The notes under the pieces are model-generated. The model made no database searches, was not told where the DNA came from, and saw only the letters and a program-made list of their open reading frames with translations. The translations under genes were made by a program, and so were the position numbers. From assembly GCA_022827225.1 (NCBI GenBank), contig JAJDTJ010000071.1, positions 1 to 61,544 on the forward strand: DNA of 61,544 bases, in the 5' to 3' direction. Shown piece by piece: positions 1 to 7,327 of this stretch. Within the stretch, counting starts at the first letter, position 1, and the number at the start of each line of letters is the position of its first letter. This DNA is from Candidatus Poribacteria bacterium (GTDB taxonomy: Bacteria; Poribacteria; WGA-4E; WGA-3G).

Positions 1-78
1 GCGGGAGGCTTCAGCTTTTTTACCGCCTTTTTCAATAAAATCTAAAACGCGTTTGCGTAAATCTGTTGAATATGTCAT
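1..78 (-). CDS. IS630-family transposase, N-terminal 26 codons (runs off left edge)
   Basis: Reading the minus strand from the ATG at 78-76 gives a peptide starting MTYSTDLRKRVLDFIEKGG and continuing with lysines and KAEASR. This is the typical start of IS630/Tc1-type transposases, whose first domain is a helix-turn-helix that binds the element's terminal repeats. The DDE catalytic domain lies outside the window. The gene points away from the sigma-fusion remnant that starts about 60 bp to its right, so the element has its terminal repeat between the two. Family assignment rests on the N-terminal motif only. Confidence 0.75.
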   Translation of the reverse strand, partial: MTYSTDLRKRVLDFIEKGGKKAEASR

Positions 79-96
79 AATAGACACAGTCTATTA
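78..96. repeat. Perfect 8-bp inverted repeat at the transposase start
   Basis: TAATAGAC (78-85), a 3-nt spacer ACA, then GTCTATTA (89-96). It sits directly upstream of the transposase ATG inside the element. It could be a transposase or repressor binding site or a small hairpin. The function is inferred from position only. Confidence 0.5.
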
Positions 97-137
97 CAAA
101 ATACAAAAAATGTCTCTTTAATTCTGATGGTCACTAT

Positions 138-2357
138 AAATCCGAACCTGATATTCGGACGCAACTCGGAAATAGTGCCGCGCCCAATAAAAACGAAGGT
201 GCCGGTCAGCGACCTGATGAAGTCTTATTTGCTGCTGCGCAGGCAGATGGAGAAGATGTTTCTATTCCAAAACAGCAGTGGATTCAAGGGAGTTCACTCG
301 GAGACACGTCGGCAAAAACATTACTCACTACACCTGAAAGGGAAATCTATGTTATTGACGGTTACGGCGCAATCTATAAATCATCTCATGAGGCAACGGG
401 GTGGCAATATGTCAACAACATCAAGTCACTGTCGGATAATTGGTGGGATGGTAGAACACTGATGGCGAAGTGGAACGATACTCTCTATATGATTGTATCC
501 AATATACTTTTTTCTTCAAAGGATGACGGTAAAACATGGATTTCGGTCAGTAACCGTCCAATCGGAGAAGCCGTTGGATTGGTGATAATGGACGACGTGC
601 TTTACCTCGCTCATTCATATACAGTTTCCCACTCCACGGATGCAGGGAAGACGTGGATAGCCGTGGGCGACGATCTGGCAGAGCAAATACGCACCTTACG
701 TATAATCCGAGACACGCTGTTTGCTACAACAGCCACGGGGGTCTACCGACTTGATGATGAGCAGACATGGATAGCCGTGAACGACGGATTGGCAGGCGAA
801 ATACATATTTTGAGTGTGGTCCAAAACACGCTATTTGCTGCAACAACCGCCGACTTCTATCGACTCGACGTCGATAGTTGGCACCCGTTACAATTCCCTG
901 TTCCTGAAGCTGAGATCATGGGTTCCTTGGCATGGACTGATAACACGCTCTATGTTATGGCACAATTGCACTGGGACAAACTGGATGCCGATACCTTGGG
1001 GCAAATGGACCGTGGACAGAAGCGGTCCTGGTGGATTTTCCGATCCACCGATAAAGGTGAATCTTGGACGGATATAACGCCTACAAACGCATGGCCCGTC
1101 CAAGGGCATGCGCCATTTGTTGAACTCGCTGCAGTCGGAGAGACGGTATTGGTGATCGGCACCAGTGATGGTGGTGTTGTTCGCTCAATTGACAGCGGAG
1201 ACACATGGACACGCGAGGAAAATACCGGTATTTCAATGTCAAGGGGTTATAGTGTCAGTAGCGTTGTAGCAATGAACGAAAGTACATTTTTATCATACGG
1301 CGACTCTGGGATGCACCGTTCTATTGATGGTGGCAAGTCGTGGGAGCGGTTTAATCCGGGGGCAGAAAGTTTCGTAAAGGACTTAATCGCTTTCAGGGCA
1401 GACGGCGGGGCAAACACGTCTACGCAACTCTACGCAACGACCGGTACAGGGTTAGTTAAATCCAACGACAATGGAAAAACGTGGCATGCTGTTAATCCAG
1501 AAATACGGATCACCGAATTTTATCGAGAAAATCCACCGCAAATTCTTGAGATATTAGCGTCCGATGGCGTAGTTTATGCCAAAGGGAGAGTTAACAATGA
1601 AGCGCGCCTGTACCGGGTTTCAAAGGATGGTAATACGCTGATGCGGATCCAAGAAATACCGATGCAAGAAAGCACTTCTGGCGCGACCCAGTTCTTCAAG
1701 CAGTTTGCAGAAGCGGATCAACTATCCAGCCAACGGCTTATCCATGCGGGATTGCAGGGTAGTTTTGCTATTAGTGATGACACTTTCTATATGGAATATA
1801 ACTATAAACTCTTCCGATGGGAACTCGGTGATACACAATGGTACGACACCGAAATGGAAGAAGTCGCCGAAATCTCACGGGATAAGATGATGCAGGGATT
1901 CAAACTTGCCGTTTCAGGGAACACCGTCTACGTCGGCAAACGGGATGGACACCTCGTCGTCTCGTTTGATAAGGGGAATAATTGGGTGGATCTCACACCG
2001 AGTTTGCCGTTTCCTGTTAAAGATTTTGATGATATAGTATTTTCGGGTTCTACAGTATATGTGGCAACCGATGCAGGCGTTACGACCTCAGATAACGGAA
2101 AAGATTGGCGTGCGATCACCGATGCAACAGGAATGTCCGTCGCTATGGCTCGGTTAGCAGTTGATGGCACAAACGTTTATGGTATTTCCAGAACAGGCAT
2201 CTATCGATTACAAACTGATACCGGTTCGTGGGATCGAATCACGTCCGAGATACCAGAGACACCAGATTCGGGGACTTCATTCGATATTGATGGAAACGTG
2301 TTGTATATCGGAACTAATGGCAGCGGCATGTTTCACTTCAATCTTGATGAATTATAG
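138..2357 (+). pseudogene. ECF sigma / Asp-box (BNR) fusion gene, 5' part removed by IS insertion
   Basis: An open frame runs from the IS junction at about 138 to the stop at 2357. Its first codons (KSEPDIRTQLGNSA) match the juxtamembrane stretch that follows the sigma domain and membrane helix in the intact paralogues at 4119, 7328 and 10684. The rest matches the C-terminal domain of the 7328 gene closely, with Asp-box motifs such as KDDGKTW, TDAGKTW, TDKGESW, IDGGKSW, NDNGKTW and FDKGNNW that mark a beta-propeller of the sortilin/YCF48 type. The sigma and membrane parts are missing and must lie beyond the IS. An ATG at 462 could start a 631-residue remnant, but homology begins upstream of it. 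A conserved hairpin follows the stop. Confidence 0.8.
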
Positions 2358-2376
2358 AAATCGGTATATTTTGCTT

Positions 2377-2398
2377 GGGCGGTACGACAATGCCGCCC
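2377..2398 (+). terminator. Hairpin after the first sigma-fusion gene
   Basis: Stem GGGCGG (2377-2382) pairs with CCGCCC (2393-2398), followed by TTGTT. Equivalent GGGCGG/CCGCCC hairpins follow the paralogous genes at 7054 and 10308. Probable rho-independent terminator with a short T tract. Confidence 0.55.
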
Positions 2399-2603
2399 TT
2401 GTTCCCTGATGAACTGTAAGCATATTTTTGGTATTTTACAATAACAGCCAAATCCCCTTGGATAGTTGCGAGATTTCTTGGATATGTCGTTTTTTGGCGA
2501 CTTTTTTCCGTAGATGGTGTATAATCAGGAGGTAGAGTCTTCATGGCGCAAAGCCGACCTTACAAACCGAGACACTGGATCTACAGAATAAGGAGCGCGC
2601 TAA

Positions 2604-4013
2604 ATGTTAATGACGCTCATTCAAAAAGAGATGATGCACCATATCCTTAGCGTCCGATTTGTCGCGCTCCTCGTGATGTGTCTATTGCTTGTTCCGCTCA
2701 CCTTGCACATCAATTACCGTAATTATCTCCAAAACCAAATAAATTACCAAGAATCCATCAAACTCTCAACCACAGAATCTGAAGAAAAGCCGGCAGATGC
2801 CCCCGACCCAGACACAGAAGTCTCCAAACTTTTTCTTCAACCGACCCCCTTAAGTGTGTTTGCCAAAGGTTTAGAAGAATCACTTCCGAGTTATCTTGGA
2901 ATGACACGCAACGGCGTAAAACAAGGTTCAATGGCACTTGGGGAGGCGCCACTTTCCTCCGCTCTGGGGAATCTTGATTTTCTGTTTGTCGTCAGCACCG
3001 TCTTTAGTCTCCTGGCACTATTGTTCACGTTTGATGCTGTCGCGGGTGAAAGAGAGGCGGGAACCCTTCGGATTACCTTGGCAAACGCATTACCACGAGA
3101 TTTGTTCTTGTGGAGTAAACTAATTGGTGGATATATTGTGTTTGTTGTCCCTTTCTTGGTATCGTTTCTTTTAGGTTTACTCCTGCTTGTTTCACAAGGG
3201 TTCCCCCTGGGTACGTCTGGTATCTTGCTACGCGTGTTCAGTTTGACGTTAGTTGCGTTGCTCTATATCGGTGTATTTTTTGCGATGGGGACAGTGATTT
3301 CCACTTACTTGGATAACGCCAAGACAGCACTTATCATTGCCTTTACTGTCTGGGTGCTTGCGGTGCTGATTGCGCCCCGTGTTGGGTTTCTGACTGCCAA
3401 ACTTATTGCCCCAACACGCGCGATTCAGAGCGTCTATATGGAAAAAACGGCAATTCGTAATAATCTCAACGCAGAAAAGGACAACGCGATTGCGGGAAAG
3501 ATAATCGAAACTCTGGGAACTTCGATTAACTTCAATAAGGATATGGCAAAAATCAATGAAATCAGAGAACCGATTGATGCCGAGTATCGACAAAAATTTC
3601 AGGAGCAAGTCAACAAAATCGAGCGAGAATACCAGCGAGAAAAAAAGCGACAAGAATCCGTCGGAGAAACCCTTTCCCGAATCACGCCAACCGCTTCGCT
3701 CATTTATCTCACCATGAATTTAGCAGAGACGGGAAAAATAAAGAGAAACACCTATTTTCAAACGGGCGCTCGTTATTATACCCAACTTGAGGAAGCGTAT
3801 TTCAGTGAAATTAAAGACGATCAATTTGCGACGATGGCAAGGTTCACATCGAAGCCACCAGAACCAAAGAAAGTTGCCCCACCACCAGACATGGCAGAAA
3901 CCTCGTTATCAGAAACCCTTCGGCACTCTGTGGTAGATTTACTACTGCTCTGTTTCTTAGCAGTGGTTTTGACAACCGTGGCATTCCTGAAATTCTTCAG
4001 ATCAGATATTTAA
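2604..4013 (+). CDS. ABC-2 type transporter permease
   Basis: A 469-residue membrane protein of the ABC-2 permease class (NosY/DUF3526-like), which normally forms the channel of an ABC exporter with a separate ATPase. Visible membrane segments: about residues 18-34, 122-143, three more between roughly 173 and 270, and one at the C-terminus (about 445-465). The segment FDAVAGEREAGTLRITLANA just after the second helix is the hallmark coupling helix of these permeases. A long charged loop (about 275-440, coiled-coil prone) lies between helices five and six. The start is chosen at 2604 because AAGGAG lies 8 nt upstream. No ATPase gene is adjacent, so it is an orphan here; the substrate is unknown. 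Confidence 0.8.
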   Translation: MLMTLIQKEMMHHILSVRFVALLVMCLLLVPLTLHINYRNYLQNQINYQESIKLSTTESEEKPADAPDPDTEVSKLFLQPTPLSVFAKGLEESLPSYLGMTRNGVKQGSMALGEAPLSSALGNLDFLFVVSTVFSLLALLFTFDAVAGEREAGTLRITLANALPRDLFLWSKLIGGYIVFVVPFLVSFLLGLLLLVSQGFPLGTSGILLRVFSLTLVALLYIGVFFAMGTVISTYLDNAKTALIIAFTVWVLAVLIAPRVGFLTAKLIAPTRAIQSVYMEKTAIRNNLNAEKDNAIAGKIIETLGTSINFNKDMAKINEIREPIDAEYRQKFQEQVNKIEREYQREKKRQESVGETLSRITPTASLIYLTMNLAETGKIKRNTYFQTGARYYTQLEEAYFSEIKDDQFATMARFTSKPPEPKKVAPPPDMAETSLSETLRHSVVDLLLLCFLAVVLTTVAFLKFFRSDI

Positions 4014-4043
4014 TAATTTGCGAATCAAAAGTTTGCAGAATTG

Positions 4044-4070
4044 TGAAACTTTTTAATCGCTCATCGCGTC
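4044..4070 (+). promoter_or_regulatory. Candidate ECF-type promoter of the hydrolase fusion
   Basis: TGAAAC (4044-4049), a 17-nt spacer starting with a T tract, then CGTC (4067-4070). This resembles promoters read by ECF sigma factors such as SigW (TGAAAC, 16-17 nt, CGT). The flanking block is conserved upstream of the 10684 gene, and the CGTC box with the same spacing recurs upstream of the 7328 gene. The start codon at 4119 is about 40 nt downstream of the expected transcription start. Confidence 0.45.
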
Positions 4071-4118
4071 ACTAAGTGTTGATTATAGTAATGAACCTTC
4101 CCTTTTCAGAGGTGTCCG

Positions 4119-7031
4119 ATGAAAAATGACGATGTTCAGCTCATCCAACGTGTCCTTGATGGCGATGATACGGCGTTCTCCGCACTTGTGAAAAAATATC
4201 AGCGATCGGTTCATGCCCTGGCGTGGCGGAAGGTTGGGGATTTCCATATCGCTGAAGATATTACACAGGAGACGTTCCTGAAAGCGTATCAGAGACTCTC
4301 TACGCTGAAGGAACCGCAATCTTTTGCGAGTTGGCTCTATGTTATAACTGCTAATCATTGCAAAGCGTGGCTCCGAAAGAAGCGGACGTGGATACAGTCG
4401 TTGGAAGACACAAGCAGAGCGCAGTTAGAAAAAGCGACTTACTCTGGACATATCATTGCGGAGAACGAGCGGATGACAGCGGAAACACAACGCGAAGTCG
4501 TCAAGAAACTCCTTGCCAAATTACAGGAGAGCGACCGCACAGTCATTACGCTCTATTACCTCGGCGGAATGACGTACGACGAGATCAGCAGTTTTTTAGG
4601 GGTTTCGGTGGGCGCGATTAAGAGTCGGCTCCACCGAGCAAGGGAGCGGTTAAAAAAGGAGGAACCGATGATACGAGAGGCTTTAGAACACTTCCAAATC
4701 ACACCGAACCTTACAGAGAATATCATGCGCGAGGTGTCGCGTCTGAAACCGGTTGCGCCATCAGGCAGCAAGCCGTTAGTGCCGTGGGCAATCGCTGCAT
4801 CTACAATAGCCGTCATATTTCTGATGTTAGGTATCGGAAACCGTCAATACTTATCGCGTTTCCAGAAACCTTACAGTTTCGATGCTGCATCAGAGATGAC
4901 AGTTGAACTCATTGAGGCACCTGTGGTGCTAAACCTTGAATCCAAACTGGATATTCGGACGCAACTTGGAAATGCTGCAGCCCCCCGTAAAAACAACGGG
5001 TTTAGTCAACAACTCGATCAACCAGAATACACAACGCTGTTTGCCGCCGCGCAGGTAGATCAAACTGAGGAACCTACTGTTACCGATGAAGGTAATCGCT
5101 ACATCATCCTTGAGGCAAGCGCACATGAAGAAAGTGGGGAAGTTTTAGCAGACGGACGCTTCTCTCTTATGAAAACAGGTGAAATTTTGACATCTACAAG
5201 TCACGTAACTACCGGGACTGAGATATCCATGTTAGTGAGTTATGTGATCGACTATAGTATTGATATTTTCAGGTTTCCTTTGGCTATAGGAGATACTTGG
5301 ACACAGAAAGGTCACTGGAACCCACAAATACAGACGACCTTAACCGGTTATGAAAAGGTAGAAGTTGCTGCAGGAACTTTCACGGACTGCCTTAAGCATA
5401 AAACGATCTTTACAGACGCTAAGGTAGGCGCTGGCACGCGCTATTTGTGGTTTGCTAAAGGTGTTGGTATCGTTAAAATGCGCTATGAACATTCCAACGA
5501 TAGCACCACGGAAGCAGAACTCCTGGAATACAATGTTCCGAAAGGTGAAGAATATCTCCCTTTGCAGTACGGTAATATGTGGACATACAAATGGCAAAAC
5601 GAGTCTCGAGAAAAACCGATTATTGAAAATTTTAAAATTGTTGAAAATAGCGATCAACCCCTGGATCCTGACTTTTTACCTTCCGGTCGTCCGAGCGTGC
5701 TAATGACTCTGCCCGATTTATCTGAAAAAGTTTCAACAGATCTAAAGGACATACGGATCCGCTTCAGCGAGATAATGGTAGGTATTGATATCGAGCATGC
5801 AGGCGTACCGATGGGTGACCCCAAATGGATAGACAGAGGCAAAACTCTCGTTATTCCATTTAAGCACCGCCTATTACCTTCAAAAACCTACAGGCTAATA
5901 TTGGGGGGTAATCAAGGCTTCAGGGATATGGCAGGTGTTGCGTTACCAGAACACACGCTCACTTTCACAACCGAAGGTCCCGAACCGGTTACGCCTACTT
6001 TTGTGGACACAACGCCTGTCTATGTAACGGGTATTGAAGAATTGGACCTATTAAACGAACTGCTCTGCCGAGTTACCGTGAATCCCGCAGAGGGTTTTAA
6101 CTTCCCCTATTATCTGTTCATTCCACAAGTAATAAACTGGAGTAAACCGGTTCATCTGCTCGTGGAACCATGCAACACGGGGGTGAGTCGGAGTCTTAAA
6201 AGTCTTGATAGGAAGGTAAAGGCTTTAGCTGAGGCATCTCATGCGACTCTCATCGCCAAAAGACTGAGAGTCCCGTTGCTCGTGCCTGTTTTTCCGAGAC
6301 CTGGTGGAAATCAATTGCTCGTGCCTGTTTCTCCGAGACCCGGTAGCGATCAATGGCAAGCCTACACGCATGCCTTAGATAGAGACACCCTCCTGATTAG
6401 AGAGGGCGACCTCAAGAGACTCGACCTGCAACTCATCAATATGATTGCCCACGCCCAAAGACTGCTGCGATATAATAACGTAAACGTGAATGAGAAGGTT
6501 TTCATGAACGGGTTTTCGGCTTCCGGGACGTTTGCAAATCGGTTCGCGATTTTACATCCGACGGTTGTCCGCGCTGTCGCAGCTGGTGGAGTCAACGGTA
6601 TTCCAACATTCCCAACAGATCGTTGGGATGATGTGCCTATGCGTTATCCGGTTGGAATTGCGGACGTGAAAGAGATCGCTGATATAAAATTTGATGGCGC
6701 GGCATATAAGAAGGTTTCGCAGTACATCTATATGGGTGCCTTGGATGACAATGACACCGTTCCATATCGAGATGCCTATGATAAAGTAGATGCTGAATTA
6801 GTCAAAAGTCTCATTGGCGCGAAAATGATGCCAGATCGATGGGAGGTCAGTCAATCTGTATACAAGGCACTTGAGATGCCTGCACAATTTGTTACCTATG
6901 AAAATACGGGGCATCAAATCAAGAGTGAGATGATTGATGATATTGTCGCCTTTTTCAAGGCGAATTCTGGCGACGAAATTATTAAGATTGTTCCTTATCA
7001 ATACCCCTCCTCGTCTGGGGAGCGAAGATAA
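4119..7031 (+). CDS. Transmembrane ECF sigma factor fused to Ig-like and alpha/beta hydrolase domains
   Basis: A 970-residue fusion. Residues 10-80 are sigma region 2 (AEDITQETFLKAYQRL, SFASWLYVITANHCKAWLRKK) and 125-178 are region 4 (LYYLGGMTYDEISSFLGVS, then AIKSRLHRARERL). A single hydrophobic helix spans about 221-239. A stretch shared with the paralogues follows (FQKPYSFDAASEM to about 275). The middle (about 330-500) is an unrecognised domain, followed by an SbsA/Big_5-like Ig domain (about 525-615). The C-terminus is an alpha/beta hydrolase with the nucleophile elbow GFSASG (near 799), an Asp in GALDDNDTVP (near 874) and a His in NTGHQ (near 931). I infer a cytoplasmic sigma part and an exported hydrolase part. 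The SD-like AGAGGTG precedes the ATG. Fused sigma factors with C-terminal extensions are known in Planctomycetes, but this combination is unfamiliar to me. Confidence 0.85.
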   Translation: MKNDDVQLIQRVLDGDDTAFSALVKKYQRSVHALAWRKVGDFHIAEDITQETFLKAYQRLSTLKEPQSFASWLYVITANHCKAWLRKKRTWIQSLEDTSRAQLEKATYSGHIIAENERMTAETQREVVKKLLAKLQESDRTVITLYYLGGMTYDEISSFLGVSVGAIKSRLHRARERLKKEEPMIREALEHFQITPNLTENIMREVSRLKPVAPSGSKPLVPWAIAASTIAVIFLMLGIGNRQYLSRFQKPYSFDAASEMTVELIEAPVVLNLESKLDIRTQLGNAAAPRKNNGFSQQLDQPEYTTLFAAAQVDQTEEPTVTDEGNRYIILEASAHEESGEVLADGRFSLMKTGEILTSTSHVTTGTEISMLVSYVIDYSIDIFRFPLAIGDTWTQKGHWNPQIQTTLTGYEKVEVAAGTFTDCLKHKTIFTDAKVGAGTRYLWFAKGVGIVKMRYEHSNDSTTEAELLEYNVPKGEEYLPLQYGNMWTYKWQNESREKPIIENFKIVENSDQPLDPDFLPSGRPSVLMTLPDLSEKVSTDLKDIRIRFSEIMVGIDIEHAGVPMGDPKWIDRGKTLVIPFKHRLLPSKTYRLILGGNQGFRDMAGVALPEHTLTFTTEGPEPVTPTFVDTTPVYVTGIEELDLLNELLCRVTVNPAEGFNFPYYLFIPQVINWSKPVHLLVEPCNTGVSRSLKSLDRKVKALAEASHATLIAKRLRVPLLVPVFPRPGGNQLLVPVSPRPGSDQWQAYTHALDRDTLLIREGDLKRLDLQLINMIAHAQRLLRYNNVNVNEKVFMNGFSASGTFANRFAILHPTVVRAVAAGGVNGIPTFPTDRWDDVPMRYPVGIADVKEIADIKFDGAAYKKVSQYIYMGALDDNDTVPYRDAYDKVDAELVKSLIGAKMMPDRWEVSQSVYKALEMPAQFVTYENTGHQIKSEMIDDIVAFFKANSGDEIIKIVPYQYPSSSGERR
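6276..6353 (+). repeat. 39-bp tandem duplication inside the hydrolase fusion
   Basis: Two adjacent 39-nt units (6276-6314 and 6315-6353) each encode 13 residues: LLVPVFPRPGGNQ and LLVPVSPRPGSDQ. They differ at a few bases, so the duplication is not brand new. It lies before the nucleophile elbow and keeps the frame. Confidence 0.85.
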
Positions 7032-7053
7032 TCGAGACGCGTATATCTTGCGT

Positions 7054-7076
7054 GGGCGGTGTTAAAAAGACCGCCC
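7054..7076 (+). terminator. Hairpin after the hydrolase fusion
   Basis: GGGCGGT (7054-7060) pairs with ACCGCCC (7070-7076), then TTTC. The 3' untranslated segment leading into it (7029-7067) is essentially identical to the one following the 7328 gene at 10283-10321, although the preceding coding domains differ. Confidence 0.6.
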
Positions 7077-7150
7077 TTTCCTCCCTCTATCCTCATTTCT
7101 TTTAAAGATCTCTCTTTTTTCTATAGAACTTTTGCGTTTCTTCTTAAAGT

Positions 7151-7174
7151 CCCCTGATAAAGTGGATTTAGGGG
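7151..7174 (+). repeat. CCCCT/AGGGG dispersed hairpin
   Basis: CCCCTGATAAAGTGGATTT followed by AGGGG. A near copy occurs at 38981-39004 (CCCCTGATAAGGCGGATTT then AGGAG). The 5-bp ends pair. It is a short dispersed element, not tied to a gene. Confidence 0.55.
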
Positions 7175-7249
7175 CTTAAGGATAGGTACTCCCACTTTTT
7201 GCGTGTAACATGCTGATGGCTAACTGCTGCCAGCTAATTGCGGAATTAA

Positions 7250-7276
7250 GCAACCGTTTTTCCCTTATCTTGCGTC
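7250..7276 (+). promoter_or_regulatory. Candidate ECF-type promoter of the Asp-box fusion
   Basis: GCAACC (7250-7255), a 17-nt spacer beginning GTTTTT, then CGTC (7273-7276) followed by ATTA. Spacer length, T tract and CGTCA box match the elements upstream of the 4119 and 10684 genes; the -35-like part is weaker. Confidence 0.35.
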
Positions 7277-7327
7277 ATTATAATTTGAAGGGTCATTAAT
7301 TCAACTACTGCTTTCTGGAGGCAGCCG

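Larger units (their letters stand above)
1..137 (-). mobile_element. Right-hand end of an IS630-like element
   Basis: The segment holds the transposase start and about 60 bp of terminal sequence. Homology to the paralogous sigma-fusion genes begins abruptly at about 138 (AAATCCGAACCTGATATTCG, compare 8145 and 4938), which sets the element boundary. IS630 elements insert at TA, and TA pairs occur at 135-138, next to the junction. The exact last base and the target duplication cannot be fixed because the other end is outside the window. Confidence 0.6.

Noticed and set aside
127..462. 111-codon frame starting at 127
   Set aside because: It lies in a different frame from the conserved sigma-fusion remnant, whose homology to paralogues explains the same DNA.
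2543..2650. Small ATG-initiated frame (about 35 codons) before the permease
   Set aside because: No SD, no recognisable motif, and it overlaps the start of the permease in another frame.
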